Assembly: GCA_012728915.1 (NCBI GenBank)
Contig: JAAYEC010000003.1
Location: 62,001-126,000 of the forward strand
Length of the DNA: 64,000 nucleotides
Source: Deltaproteobacteria bacterium
GTDB taxonomy: Bacteria > Desulfobacterota > Syntrophia > Syntrophales > UBA2192
Direction: 5' to 3'
Shown here in pieces: positions 51,360-60,526 of the stretch. The notes under the pieces were generated by a model. It did no database searches, was not told the DNA's origin, and saw only the letters and a program-made list of their open reading frames with translations. Both the position numbers and the translations under genes were made by a program. How positions within the stretch are numbered: position 1 is the stretch's first letter; each line of letters begins with the position of its first letter.

Positions 51360-51400
51360 AAGGGCATCAAGAGACGTTGCAGCGTTGGTGCCCTTTCTTT
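51360..51400 (+). terminator. Intrinsic terminator after tRNA-Val
   Basis: AAGGGCATCAA pairs with TTGGTGCCCTT (one G-T pair) around a 14-base loop and is followed by TTTCTTT. It lies 24 bases after the tRNA. Confidence 0.75.
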
Positions 51401-51492
51401 AATTAAAACCCGAAGGTATTCAGCACGTTCCCCTGTCATGACCGGAGCGGCCCCGCCCGGGACGGTGAAGGGGGAAAATCGGGGATCGCCAG

Positions 51493-53409
51493 ATGAGCAA
51501 GATCGATATTCACTTCCCGGACAACTCCCGGATGACCTTCGATGCGGGGTTGACCGCCGGGGAGATCCTGGCCGCCTGGAAGGCGGAGGCCGCCCGCGAC
51601 GCCGTGGCCGCGAAACTCAATGACCGGATGATCGACCTCGCGAGCCCGGTGACGGAGAACGGCTCCATTCAGGCCGTGGACATCAACACGCCGGAAGGAG
51701 TGGGCGTGCTGCGCCACAGCATTTCCCACGTCATGGCCGAAGCGGTCCAGCAGCTGTTCCCGAACGTCAAGGTCACGATCGGCCCCTCCATCGAGGACGG
51801 CTTCTACTACGATTTCGACTGCGAGTCCACCTTCACGCCCGAGGACCTGAAAAAGATAGAGAAGCGGATGGCCGAGATCGCCGCAAAGGACGAGCCCTTC
51901 ACGCGCCGTGAGGTCAGCCGCGAAGAGGCGATCGAGCTTTTCGAAAAGAAGGGCGAGCCCTACAAGGTGGAGTTGATCCAGGACCTGCCCGCCGATGTCA
52001 GGACGGTGAGCCTCTACACCCAGGGAGACTTCACCGACCTGTGCCGCGGCCCGCACATCCCCGCGACGGGAAAGATCAAGGCCTTCAAGCTCCTCAACGT
52101 GGCGGGCGCCTACTGGCGGGGCGACGAGCACAACAAGATGCTCCAGCGCATTTACGGGACGGGGTTCGCGACAACCGAACAGATGGAGGAGTACCTCGCC
52201 TTCATCGAGGAGGCCAAGCGCCGCGATCACCGCAAGCTCGGCAGGGAGCTGGACCTCTTTCAGATCAACGAGGAGGTGGGCCCCGGACTCATCATCTGGC
52301 ACCCCAAGGGGGCGATGTTGCGCACCATCATCGAGGACTGGGAGCGCAAGGAGCATTTCAAGCGGGGCTACGACATTGTCCTGGGACCGCAGATCCTGCG
52401 GGACCACATGTGGATCCGCTCGGGCCACATGGACCACTACAAGGAATCCATGTACTTCACCGAGGTGGAGGACCAGGGCTACGGGATCAAGCCCATGAAC
52501 TGCCTCTCGCACATGATGATCTACAAATCGAAGATCCGCAGCTACCGGGACCTGCCCCTGCGGTACTTCGAGCTGGGCACCGTCCACCGCCACGAGAAGA
52601 CGGGCGTGCTGCACGGCCTGACCCGCGTGAGGCAGTTCACGCAGGACGACGCCCATATCCTCTGCACGCCCGAGCAGCTCAACTCGGAGATCCTGGCCAT
52701 CGCGGATTTCGTCAAGTACGCCATGGGGATCTTCGGCTTCGAGTACGAGGTGGAGCTCAGCACGCGGCCCCCGAACTCCATCGGGAGCGACAAGGACTGG
52801 GAGATGGCCACGGCGGCCCTGGAGCAGTCCCTGAAAGACAACCGGATGCCCTATGAGATCAACGAGGGCGACGGCGCCTTCTACGGCCCGAAGATCGACT
52901 TCAAGCTCAAGGATGCCCTGAAGCGCAAGTGGCAGTGCGCCACGATCCAGTGCGACTTCGCGCTGCCCGAGCGTTTTGACCTGCACTTCGTCGGGGCCGA
53001 CGGAGAGCGTCACCGCCCCGTCATGCTCCACCGGGTCATCTTGGGGTCCATCGAGCGCTTCATCGGCGTGCTGATCGAGCACTACGCGGGGGCATTCCCG
53101 GTGTGGCTGGCCCCCGTGCAGGCCGTTCTCCTCACCGTGACGGACAGCCAGATCCCGTACGGCGAAGAGGTCTTCCGGAAGATGCTCGATGCGGGCCTGC
53201 GCGTGGAGAGGGATTTCAAGAACGAGAAGCTCGGGCACAAGATCCGCGCCGCGCAGCTCCAGAAGGTCCCCTATATGCTCGTCATCGGGGACAAGGAAGT
53301 CGGCTCCGGAACGGTCTCCCCCCGGCAGCGCGACGGAAAGAATCTGGGCGCGATGCCGGTCGATGCCTTCATCGACCTCGTCCGCCGGACGTGCAGCCGC
53401 TACGAGTAA
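51493..53409 (+). CDS. thrS: Threonyl-tRNA synthetase
   Basis: The 638-residue class II synthetase has the N-terminal TGS domain, the editing domain with [11 protein letters not shown] and the zinc-binding catalytic core ([37 protein letters not shown]), and the C-terminal anticodon domain ([13 protein letters not shown]). It leads the classic thrS-infC-rpmI-rplT-pheST-ihfA block. Confidence 0.98.
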   Translation: MSKIDIHFPDNSRMTFDAGLTAGEILAAWKAEAARDAVAAKLNDRMIDLASPVTENGSIQAVDINTPEGVGVLRHSISHVMAEAVQQLFPNVKVTIGPSIEDGFYYDFDCESTFTPEDLKKIEKRMAEIAAKDEPFTRREVSREEAIELFEKKGEPYKVELIQDLPADVRTVSLYTQGDFTDLCRGPHIPATGKIKAFKLLNVAGAYWRGDEHNKMLQRIYGTGFATTEQMEEYLAFIEEAKRRDHRKLGRELDLFQINEEVGPGLIIWHPKGAMLRTIIEDWERKEHFKRGYDIVLGPQILRDHMWIRSGHMDHYKESMYFTEVEDQGYGIKPMNCLSHMMIYKSKIRSYRDLPLRYFELGTVHRHEKTGVLHGLTRVRQFTQDDAHILCTPEQLNSEILAIADFVKYAMGIFGFEYEVELSTRPPNSIGSDKDWEMATAALEQSLKDNRMPYEINEGDGAFYGPKIDFKLKDALKRKWQCATIQCDFALPERFDLHFVGADGERHRPVMLHRVILGSIERFIGVLIEHYAGAFPVWLAPVQAVLLTVTDSQIPYGEEVFRKMLDAGLRVERDFKNEKLGHKIRAAQLQKVPYMLVIGDKEVGSGTVSPRQRDGKNLGAMPVDAFIDLVRRTCSRYE

Positions 53410-53464
53410 CGAAACGAATCCCCTGTCGGGGAAATGATGAGCGCCATCGGACAGGAGGTGTCCA

Positions 53465-53974
53465 ATAGAAAGAAATCTTCGGATCAACCAGGGGATCAGG
53501 GTGTCGCAGGTGCGGGTCATCGACTCCGAGGGCAAGCAGCTGGGGATATTGCCGATCGCCGAGGCCCTGGCGGAAGCCGGCAAGGCGGGAATGGACCTCG
53601 TGGAGGTTGCCCCGAATTCCAACCCCCCCGTGTGCCGGATCATGGATTACGGCAAGTTCCGCTACCAGCAGAGCAAGAAACAGCAGGTGGCGAGGAAGAG
53701 CGCGGCCGCCGTCCAGATCAAGGAGATGCGCATGCGGCCCAAGATCGACGGGCACGATCGGGAGATCAAGATCCGGAAGGTGAAGGAGTTCCTGGAGGAC
53801 GGGGACAAGGTGAAGATCTCCATGCTGTTCCGGGGCCGCGAGATCGCCTACACGTCGATCGGCCTCAAGATCATGGAGTCGATCCGGGAAGAACTGGAGA
53901 GCATCGCCACCGTGGAACAGCAGCCCAGGATCGAGGGGCGAAGCATGGTGATGGTGGTATCCCCCAAGAAATAA
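53465..53974 (+). CDS. infC: Translation initiation factor IF-3, probable AUA start
   Basis: The conserved IF-3 opening RINQGIRVSQVRVIDSEG is encoded in frame upstream of the first standard start codon (GTG at 53501). Reading back, the frame begins IERNLRINQGIR at an ATA (53465-53467), 6 bases after GGAGG (53454-53458). No ATG, GTG or TTG serves that ribosome-binding site in frame. E. coli infC starts with AUU and is autoregulated through it, so an AUA start here should give the same feedback. The product is 169 residues; the two IF-3 domains are intact (VAPNSNPPVCRIMDYGKF; KEMRMRPKIDGHD). Confidence 0.88.
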   Translation: MERNLRINQGIRVSQVRVIDSEGKQLGILPIAEALAEAGKAGMDLVEVAPNSNPPVCRIMDYGKFRYQQSKKQQVARKSAAAVQIKEMRMRPKIDGHDREIKIRKVKEFLEDGDKVKISMLFRGREIAYTSIGLKIMESIREELESIATVEQQPRIEGRSMVMVVSPKK

Positions 53975-53992
53975 CGCGTTGAGGAGCAGTCC

Positions 53993-54190
53993 ATGCCGAA
54001 GCAGAAGACACACAAGGGAGCATCGAAACGCTTCTCGCTCACCGGGACGGGCAAGGTGAAGCGCAAGAAGGCCTTTCACAGCCACATCCTGACCAAGAAA
54101 ACGACGAAGCGCAAGCGGAACCTGAGGAAGTCGACGATCCTGGATGCCCGCGACACCAAGGGCGTCAAGAGACTGATCCCCTACGCCTAG
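53993..54190 (+). CDS. rpmI: 50S ribosomal protein L35
   Basis: A 65-residue L35 with [27 protein letters not shown] and [15 protein letters not shown]. It lies 18 bases after infC. Confidence 0.97.
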   Translation: MPKQKTHKGASKRFSLTGTGKVKRKKAFHSHILTKKTTKRKRNLRKSTILDARDTKGVKRLIPYA

Positions 54191-54235
54191 CGGACGGCCG
54201 CGGGCGAGGCGGGGACAGAGTCGGGGTGACATCGG

Positions 54236-54265
54236 ATAGAGGGGTCTCTTCCCCTCTATTTTCTT
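54236..54265 (+). terminator. Terminator/attenuator between rpmI and rplT
   Basis: A perfect 9-bp stem ATAGAGGGG/CCCCTCTAT with a 6-base loop, followed by TTTTCTT. In most bacteria rpmI and rplT are adjacent in one transcript, so this hairpin would uncouple them unless it is leaky. Confidence 0.8.
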
Positions 54266-54270
54266 AAAGA

Positions 54271-54368
54271 CAGGCACCAGGCGACAGGCATCAGAAAAGA
54301 GAAAGAAAGAAGTAAATGTCATCTTGACATGATGCCTAATGCCCAATGCCCAATGCCTAACGCCTAAT
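54271..54368. repeat. Intergenic word-repeat element, class GGCATCAGGC/GCCTAATGCCC (copy G)
   Basis: The left arm (54271-54294: CAGGCACCAGGCGACAGGC) and right arm (54331-54368: GATGCCTAATGCCCAATGCC repeated) are built from complementary words. At the centre lies a perfect ATGTCA-TCT-TGACAT repeat (54316-54330). It sits between the attenuator-like hairpin and rplT. The vocabulary overlaps that of copy F. Confidence 0.7.
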
Positions 54369-54381
54369 CGGGAGATTCATC

Positions 54382-54741
54382 ATGGCACGTGTAAAACGAG
54401 GTGTGGCGGGGAGGAAGAAACGCAAGAAGATCATGAGGCTGGCCAAGGGCTTTTTCGGGGCCCGGCGCAGGACATACCGTCTTGCGACGGAGTCCGTCAA
54501 CCGCGCCCTGGCCTTCGCCTTCCGCGACCGCAAGGCCCGCAAGCGCGAGTTCCGCAGCCTCTGGATCGCGCGGATCAACGCCGCGGCGAGACTGAACAAC
54601 CTTTCCTACAGCCGGTTCATCGACGGGCTCAGGAAGGCCGGCGTGGCCATGGACCGCAAGGTCCTTGCGGACATCGCCGTCCATGACCCGCGGGCGTTTG
54701 CCGCCATCGCCGGCATTGCCGCAGGCGAGAGGAAGGGATGA
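54382..54741 (+). CDS. rplT: 50S ribosomal protein L20
   Basis: A 119-residue L20, strongly basic N-terminus ([23 protein letters not shown]) and [17 protein letters not shown]. In E. coli L20 represses its own operon; no similar pseudoknot was searched for here. It overlaps pheS by 4 bases (ATGA). Confidence 0.98.
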   Translation: MARVKRGVAGRKKRKKIMRLAKGFFGARRRTYRLATESVNRALAFAFRDRKARKREFRSLWIARINAAARLNNLSYSRFIDGLRKAGVAMDRKVLADIAVHDPRAFAAIAGIAAGERKG

Positions 54742-55754
54742 GAGAACAGCTGGAGAGGCTTCAGCGGGACGCAGAGCAGGAGCTGCTCGGGGCCGTGGCG
54801 GCCGAGGAGATCCAGGCGATCCGGACGAAGTATCTGGGCCGCAAGGGCGCGCTTACGTCCATCCTGCGCGGGCTCGGGTCCGTGCCGCCGGAAGAGCGCC
54901 CTGCGGTGGGGCAACTGGCCAACCAGGTCAAGGAAGCCCTCTCGCAGCGCATCGAGGCGGCTCTCGAGGCGACGGCGGCGTCGAAGAAGGACAGCCGGCT
55001 CCTCCGGGAGAGGATCGACGTGACCCTTCCCGGAAGGCGGATTTCCCGCGGCACGCTCCACCCCATCACCCGGGTGACGCAGGAGATCTGCGGGATTTTC
55101 GCCTCCCTGGGGTTTGCCGTTGCCGAGGGACCCGAGGTCGAACTGGACTACTACAACTTCGAAGCCCTCAACATGGCCAAGGACCACCCGTCGCGCGACA
55201 TGCAGGCGACCTTCTACATCACGGGCAACCTGCTGCTGAGGACTCACACCTCCCCGGTCCAGGTCCGCGTGATGGAGAAACAGAAGCCTCCCGTCCGGGT
55301 CATCGCGCCCGGGAAGGTATATCGGCCCGACGCAGACGTCTCCCACTCCCCGATGTTCCACCAGATCGAGGGGCTATACGTCGATCGCGGGGTCACCTTC
55401 GGGGACCTGAAGGGCACGCTCACCTTCTTTTTGAGGCATGTCTTCGGCGAGGAGATCGGCGTGCGGTTCAGGCCCAGCTTCTTCCCCTTCACGGAGCCCA
55501 GCGCCGAGGTGGACATCCAGTGTGTCATGTGCCGCGGAAAGGGCTGCCGGGTATGCGGCCAGAGCGGCTGGCTCGAGATCCTCGGCTCCGGCATGGTCGA
55601 TCCCGAGGTCTTCAAGGCCGTCGGGTACGACAGCGAGGAATACACGGGCTTCGCCTTCGGCCTCGGTGTAGAGAGAATCGCCATGCTGCGATACGGCATC
55701 TCGGACATCCGGCTCTTCACGGAAAACGACCGCCGATTCCTGGAACAGTTCTGA
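54738..55754 (+). CDS. pheS: Phenylalanyl-tRNA synthetase alpha subunit
   Basis: The 338-residue catalytic subunit has an N-terminal coiled-coil arm (residues 1-90), then [24 protein letters not shown] and [14 protein letters not shown], the class II motifs 2 and 3. It is coupled to rplT, and the pheT gene follows after a word-repeat spacer. Confidence 0.98.
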   Translation: MREQLERLQRDAEQELLGAVAAEEIQAIRTKYLGRKGALTSILRGLGSVPPEERPAVGQLANQVKEALSQRIEAALEATAASKKDSRLLRERIDVTLPGRRISRGTLHPITRVTQEICGIFASLGFAVAEGPEVELDYYNFEALNMAKDHPSRDMQATFYITGNLLLRTHTSPVQVRVMEKQKPPVRVIAPGKVYRPDADVSHSPMFHQIEGLYVDRGVTFGDLKGTLTFFLRHVFGEEIGVRFRPSFFPFTEPSAEVDIQCVMCRGKGCRVCGQSGWLEILGSGMVDPEVFKAVGYDSEEYTGFAFGLGVERIAMLRYGISDIRLFTENDRRFLEQF

Positions 55755-55756
55755 AA

Positions 55757-55840
55757 AAAGGCTAAAGGCTAAAGGCTAAAGGCTAAAGGCTAAAGGCAAT
55801 AACCTTCTGACCCTTAGCCATTAGCCCTTTGCCTTATGCC
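55757..55840. repeat. Intergenic heptamer array, class AAAGGCT (copy J)
   Basis: The heptamer GGCTAAA is repeated almost perfectly five to six times (55757-55799). It is followed by a right arm (55810-55840: CCCTTAGCCATTAGCCCTTT) of complementary words. This is the cleanest tandem array in the window. It separates pheS and pheT, which normally touch or overlap. Confidence 0.85.
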
Positions 55841-55857
55841 CCAGAGGGTTCTCATTC

Positions 55858-58275
55858 ATGAAAGTCAGTTTACGGTGGCTTAGAGACTACGTCGACATCG
55901 ACATCACCCCGCAGGAGCTGGCGGACCGGCTCACGATGGCAGGCCTCGAGGTGGATGCCGTTGCGGAGTATACCCCCGCCTTCACCGGGGTCGTCACGGC
56001 GAAAATCCTGACCATGAGACGCCACCCCGATGCCGAGAAGCTCCACCTCCTGGAGGTCACGACTGGCGGCGATCCGCTCCCCATCGTGTGCGGCGCGCCG
56101 AATATGAAGCCGGGTGACGTGGTGGCCCTCGCGACCGTGGGGGCCGAGATCCCCGGCGGCTTTGTCATCAAGAGCTCGAAGATCCGGGGGGAGGCCTCGG
56201 AGGGAATGCTCTGCTCCGAGGACGAACTCGGGATCGGACCCGATGCGTCGGGACTGCTGATCCTGCCGCCGGACACTCCGACGGGCCGAAACCTGATCGA
56301 TGTTCTGGCCCTACGGGACACGGTGCTCGACATCGGGGTCACGCCGAACCGGTCCGACTGCCTCAGCATCATCGGGATCGCGCGAGAGGCGGCCGTCCTG
56401 TGCGGCAGGAAGCTCCGCTACCCGAAGATCTCCTTCAAGGAGTCCGGGGAGGATATCCGGTCGATCACCTCCGTTGAGATTCTCGACCCCGACCTCTGCC
56501 CCCGGTACACGGCCCGCATGATCAAGGGAGTGAAGATCCAGCCCTCCCCGAAGTGGATGCGGCAACGCCTCGAGGCCGTGGGGCTCAGGGCCATCAACAA
56601 CGTCGTTGACGTGACGAACTTCGTCATGATGGAGTTCGGGCAGCCCCTGCACGCCTTCGATTTCCGATTCCTCGAGGAAGGGAGGATCGTCGTCCGCCGC
56701 TCTCGGCAGGGCGAGCCCTTCGTCTCCCTCGACGGCAAGACCCGGACCCTGAACGCCGAGACGCTGATGATCTGCGACGGCCGCAAGCCCGTGGCCATTG
56801 CCGGGATCATGGGCGGCGAGAACTCCGAGGTCAAGGACGACACGGAGACGGTGCTGCTCGAGAGCGCGTACTTCAACCCGTCGACGATCCGCCGCGGCGC
56901 GAGGTTTCTCGGCATGGGGACCGATGCCGCATTCCGGTTCGAGAGGGGAATCGACCCCGAGGGCGTCGTGCGGGCCCTCGACCGGGCCGCGCAGCTCATC
57001 GCCGACCTGTCGGGCGGCCGCGTCTGCAGCGGTTTCATCGACACGTACCCCGGCAAGATCCCCGTCTCGGGGCCCATCCAGGTCCGACTGGATCGCATGG
57101 AGGCGATCCTCGGCACGGCCGTGAAGGCCGCCGAGGCGACGGCCATCTTCAAGGGCCTCGAGATGACCGTCAAAAAGGAAGGCAAGGGCGTCCTGTCCGT
57201 CACCCCGCCCCCCTTCCGCGTCGATTTGTGGCGGGAGATCGACCTCATCGAGGAGATCGCCAGGATCCACGGCTTCGACAAGATCCCCGTGACGGTGCCG
57301 GCCATTCCCGTGCCCGGAGATCTCCACGACCGCAAGCGGGAGTTCGAGACCGCCGTCCGAGATGCCCTGAACGGCCTGGGGTTCACGGAGGCGCTCAATT
57401 ACAGCTTTGTCTCGCCGAGCTCGGCCGACGCCCTCGGGCTCGCCGAGGGCGACGAGGGGCGCCGCTTCGTCCGGATCGCCAATCCTCTGACGGAAGACCA
57501 GTCCGTCATGCGGACGACGCTTCTCTACGGCCTGCTTGAGACGATGCGACGCAACGTCAACGCCGGCTCTCCGGATCTCAAGCTCTTCGAACTGGGGAAG
57601 GTCTTCATCGCACGGGGCGAGGCAGAGCTGCCCCGTGAAGTGGACAAAATCGCCCTTCTGGTGTCTGGGTCCCGTTACGGGGAGAACTGGCATTTTCCGT
57701 CCCTGCCGGCCGATTTCTACGACATCAAGGGGGCCCTCGAGACCCTCGCCGCTTTCCTTCGGGCGGGGGAGCTGCGCTTCGAGGCCGCCACGGACATCCC
57801 CTGGCTGCACCCGGGCCGGGCGGCAAGGGTGTTCTCCGGGGGCAAAGGGATCGGCTCCTTCGGGGAACTCCACCCCGATGCGGCAGCCCGGATGGACCTG
57901 CGCGGCAGAGCCTTCGTCTGCGAGATCGAGGCGGAACCGCTTGGGGAAGGGGCAACGGCCGCCGTTTGTTACCGGGACTACTCCCGTTTTCCCTCCATGA
58001 CCCGGGACGTGGCCTTCCTGGTCGGGATGGAGGCGGAGGCCGCGAAAATGATCGGCCTGGCCCGTTCGGCAGGGGAAGAATTGCTTGAAACGGTTGATGT
58101 TTTTGATGTATATAGCGGCGAGGGCATCCCCGGGGGCATGAAGAGTCTTGGCCTGCGGTTTACCTACCGGTCCGCATCGAAGACATTGACAGACGAGGAG
58201 ACGGGGCAGGCCCATGGCCGGATCGTGAAAAAGATCGTGGAATCGACCGGCGCCAGGATCAGGGGGGAAGGGTAA
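55858..58275 (+). CDS. pheT: Phenylalanyl-tRNA synthetase beta subunit
   Basis: The 805-residue subunit contains the tRNA-binding EMAP-like domain (VVTAKILTMRRHPDAEKLHL), the B3/4 editing domain with GTPNRSDCLS-type sequence (VTPNRSDCLSIIGIAREAA), B5, the catalytic-like core (ALNYSFVSPSSADALGL) and the C-terminal ferredoxin-fold anticodon domain. The length is standard. Confidence 0.98.
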   Translation: MKVSLRWLRDYVDIDITPQELADRLTMAGLEVDAVAEYTPAFTGVVTAKILTMRRHPDAEKLHLLEVTTGGDPLPIVCGAPNMKPGDVVALATVGAEIPGGFVIKSSKIRGEASEGMLCSEDELGIGPDASGLLILPPDTPTGRNLIDVLALRDTVLDIGVTPNRSDCLSIIGIAREAAVLCGRKLRYPKISFKESGEDIRSITSVEILDPDLCPRYTARMIKGVKIQPSPKWMRQRLEAVGLRAINNVVDVTNFVMMEFGQPLHAFDFRFLEEGRIVVRRSRQGEPFVSLDGKTRTLNAETLMICDGRKPVAIAGIMGGENSEVKDDTETVLLESAYFNPSTIRRGARFLGMGTDAAFRFERGIDPEGVVRALDRAAQLIADLSGGRVCSGFIDTYPGKIPVSGPIQVRLDRMEAILGTAVKAAEATAIFKGLEMTVKKEGKGVLSVTPPPFRVDLWREIDLIEEIARIHGFDKIPVTVPAIPVPGDLHDRKREFETAVRDALNGLGFTEALNYSFVSPSSADALGLAEGDEGRRFVRIANPLTEDQSVMRTTLLYGLLETMRRNVNAGSPDLKLFELGKVFIARGEAELPREVDKIALLVSGSRYGENWHFPSLPADFYDIKGALETLAAFLRAGELRFEAATDIPWLHPGRAARVFSGGKGIGSFGELHPDAAARMDLRGRAFVCEIEAEPLGEGATAAVCYRDYSRFPSMTRDVAFLVGMEAEAAKMIGLARSAGEELLETVDVFDVYSGEGIPGGMKSLGLRFTYRSASKTLTDEETGQAHGRIVKKIVESTGARIRGEG

Positions 58276-58313
58276 CAGGACACCGAGGCGAGGAATAGAG
58301 GAGGAGAAAGACG

Positions 58314-58592
58314 ATGACGAAGATAGACATCATTCAGAATGTCTGCGACAAACTGGGGTTTTCGAAGAAGGATTCGGCCCGCATCGTTGAGTCGGTCTTT
58401 GACATCATGAAGGATGAGCTGGCCCGGGGGCAGAAGGTGAAAATCTCGGGATTCGGCAATTTCGTCGTCAAGGAAAAGAACTCGCGCAGGGGGCGCAACC
58501 CCCAGACCGGCGCGGAGATCGAGATATCGGCCCGGCGTGTGCTCACGTTCAAGTCCAGCCAGGTCCTCAAGAAGGCCCTGAACCAGAAATAG
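58314..58592 (+). CDS. ihfA: Integration host factor alpha subunit
   Basis: The 92-residue DNA-bending protein has the HU/IHF signature ISGFGNFVVKEKNSRRGRNPQTGAEIEI. Its place after pheT is the usual one for ihfA. GAGGAGG precedes the ATG. It probably forms a heterodimer with an IHF-beta encoded elsewhere. Confidence 0.95.
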   Translation: MTKIDIIQNVCDKLGFSKKDSARIVESVFDIMKDELARGQKVKISGFGNFVVKEKNSRRGRNPQTGAEIEISARRVLTFKSSQVLKKALNQK

Positions 58593-58667
58593 GAAGGTCG
58601 ATCAAGTCCTCTCCGCTGAGGACGGGGGCAGGTTCCCGACGGGCATCTTCCGGTGAGAGGTCGTCTC

Positions 58668-59012
58668 ATGGGTATCGAGATCCCCGACAAAACCTACTTC
58701 CGCATCGGTGAGATCAGCAAGATCCTGGGTGTGGAGCCCTACGTCGTCCGGTACTGGGAGACGGAATTCCGCACCGTGAGACCCATCCGCACCAAGTCCG
58801 AGCAGCGGCTCTACCGCCGCAAAGACCTCGAGGCGCTCGCCCTCATCAAGAAGCTCCTATACCAGGACCGGTTCACTATTGCCGGGGCGAAGAAGAAACT
58901 CCAGGAAATGAACCGGGAGCCGCAGGATGTCGCGCAGCCCGGTGAGGAATGCCGGGAGAAGCTCCGGTCCATCAAGAGGGAACTGAAGGCGATCCGGGAT
59001 CTCCTGAGCTGA
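58668..59012 (+). CDS. MerR-family transcription regulator
   Basis: A 114-residue regulator with the winged-helix start YFRIGEISKILGVEPYVVRYWETEF and a short coiled-coil tail. It is a compact MerR type without a metal-binding Cys motif, commonly found right after ihfA. The ATG at 58668 fits GAGAGG at 7 bases better than the GTG at 58653. The target genes are unknown. Confidence 0.9.
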   Translation: MGIEIPDKTYFRIGEISKILGVEPYVVRYWETEFRTVRPIRTKSEQRLYRRKDLEALALIKKLLYQDRFTIAGAKKKLQEMNREPQDVAQPGEECREKLRSIKRELKAIRDLLS

Positions 59013-59033
59013 TCGGACCGCGAAGACGAGAAA

Positions 59034-59073
59034 GCCGGCCCGAAAGGAGCGAGTCCTTTCGGGCCGGCCTTTT
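59034..59073 (+). terminator. Terminator at the end of the thrS-to-merR block
   Basis: A perfect 15-bp stem GCCGGCCCGAAAGGA/TCCTTTCGGGCCGGC with a 5-base loop and four T. It ends the long plus-strand operon and faces the convergent PxxKW gene. Confidence 0.9.
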
Positions 59074-59089
59074 CCGATGCGGTCGGGGT

Positions 59090-59371
59090 TTACTTCTTCG
59101 CGGCGCGCTTGGAGGCCTTGAGGGGGTTGATCTTCTGGGCGCCCTCTTCCTTGACGAGCTTCTTGTGCGTCGCCTGCGGGCATCCGCCCATGGACCATTT
59201 GCCCGCGGGGTTGGGGTACACCATGCAGTACGATGCGCCGGAGTACTCGATCACCTTGCCGCAGCCCTCACAACGCTCAACGATCTTCTGGCAGCTGCCG
59301 CCTACGAAGCTGCAGCCGTTTTTTGTCATGAACGCACACTCGATACCTGCTTTGACCGTCTGGCAGACCAC
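59090..59371 (-). CDS. PxxKW-family cysteine-rich protein
   Basis: A 93-residue protein with about ten Cys residues: CQTVKAGIECAFMTKNGCSFVGGSC, CEGCGKVIEYSG, CMVYPNPAGKW (the PxxKW motif) and GCPQATH, with a basic tail INPLKASKRAAKK. The GTG at 59371 has AGGAGG at 8 bases. The family is known from anaerobic deltaproteobacteria; the pattern suggests metal or Fe-S binding, but no function is established. It is monocistronic and convergent with merR. Confidence 0.85.
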   Translation of the reverse strand: MVCQTVKAGIECAFMTKNGCSFVGGSCQKIVERCEGCGKVIEYSGASYCMVYPNPAGKWSMGGCPQATHKKLVKEEGAQKINPLKASKRAAKK

Positions 59372-59794
59372 TGTTGACACCTCCTGTCGGGTTTCTTCAT
59401 GAGGTTGGATAATTGCGAAAAACCGGCTCGCAGCATCCCGGATCTTCCCGGGTCCCCTTTCGGGCCGCCGCAATAAACGGCCATCCCGAGGGGGATGGCT
59501 TCGGATTCCCGTCGCCGTTACGCTCGCCGGCAGGCGTAATTATCAAAAAAAAAAAAGGCTGTCAAGGGGAAAAAGACAAAAAGTCTGAAAAATTCAAGGG
59601 TATACCGGACAGACGCATTGACTAATTCACGGGTTCGTGCTACGTTTTCCGCGATCGGGCCGGGCGCTTGCGGAACGAGCCAGCGTCGCGGAGCCTCCTT
59701 GACGGGTCTACGGCAGCGCCGGAAACCACCTCGCGTTCCCCGGGGCATGCGTGATTCGAATCAAATATAACCACGATCAGCCATCGGTCAAGCG
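59372..59794. other. 423-base gap with candidate promoters and a poly(A) run
   Basis: No gene is seen. On the minus strand TTGACA (59560-59565) and GATAAT (59539-59544), 15 bases apart across a run of 12 A/T, could serve the PxxKW gene. A second minus-strand pair, TTGACC and TATATT 16 bases apart (59764-59791), lies further back. On the plus strand TTGACT and TACGTT 17 bases apart (59618-59646) could lead the PTS genes. Around 59437-59510 lies a set of small GC-rich inverted repeats with no clear role. Confidence 0.45.
59539..59565 (-). promoter_or_regulatory. Candidate promoter of the PxxKW gene
   Basis: TTGACA and GATAAT (5 of 6) flank a 15-base spacer consisting mostly of T on the coding strand. 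The spacing is short, but the homopolymer could change length and thereby tune activity. Confidence 0.45.
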
Positions 59795-60526
59795 TTGAAA
59801 AGGAAAGAGCTCGTAAAAATCTTCCTGCGATCGCTCCTGATACAGGCCTCATGGAATGTCCCGCGGTTGCAGGGCCTGGGATTTGCTTATGCGACGGCGC
59901 CGCTGGCTGGAAACGAAGTCACCGGAAGGCCCGCGGTGCAGGCCCTGCTGGCCAGGCACCTGCAGCGGTTCAGCACCCATCCCTACATGGCCGCTCCGAT
60001 TATCGGGGTCGTCACCCGGCTAGAACTCGAGAACAGGTCTTCGGAAACGGCGGAGCTGAAAAATGCCCTCATGGGCCCCTATGCGGCGCTGGGGGATACC
60101 TTCTTCTGGGGCGCGCTGAAGCCCTTCTCGGCGGCGGCGGCCCTGTATCTGGCCGTCCAGGGGAGCCTCCTGGCCCCGGTCCTGTTCGCGCTGCTTTACA
60201 GCCCTGCTCATCTCTGGGTGCGTGTCCGGGGGTTCCTGGAAGGCCTGCGGGGCGGCAGAGACGGCATCGATTTCGTCGGCCGCCTCGAACTGCCAGAGAA
60301 AACGAAATGGTGCCGGTGGGGAACGGCGGTCGTCCTTGGGGGAGTTGCAGCCCTGGTCTCGTCGGGGGGGCCGATGTCCGCCCCCATTGAGTCGGGTTTT
60401 GCCGGGCATGCGGCCGGCCTGCTCGTCGTGCTGGCCTGCTTCCTGGCCGTGAAAAGAGGGCTTTCCGTTTTTGCGGTTCTTTACGGGGCGGTGGCGCTCT
60501 GCGCCGTTGCCGTGTGGGTGCAATGA
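59795..60526 (+). CDS. PTS mannose/fructose/sorbose-family IID component
   Basis: A 243-residue membrane protein with SLLIQASWNVPRLQGLGFAYA, the hallmark of EIID (ManZ), and several hydrophobic helices. It is shorter than E. coli ManZ (about 283), mostly through loss at the C-terminal side. It starts with TTG at 59795 without a good ribosome-binding site. The IIA, IIB and IIC genes that normally accompany it are missing here. It is coupled to ptsH by an ATGA overlap. Sugar transport cannot be confirmed without IIC. Confidence 0.82.
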   Translation: MKRKELVKIFLRSLLIQASWNVPRLQGLGFAYATAPLAGNEVTGRPAVQALLARHLQRFSTHPYMAAPIIGVVTRLELENRSSETAELKNALMGPYAALGDTFFWGALKPFSAAAALYLAVQGSLLAPVLFALLYSPAHLWVRVRGFLEGLRGGRDGIDFVGRLELPEKTKWCRWGTAVVLGGVAALVSSGGPMSAPIESGFAGHAAGLLVVLACFLAVKRGLSVFAVLYGAVALCAVAVWVQ

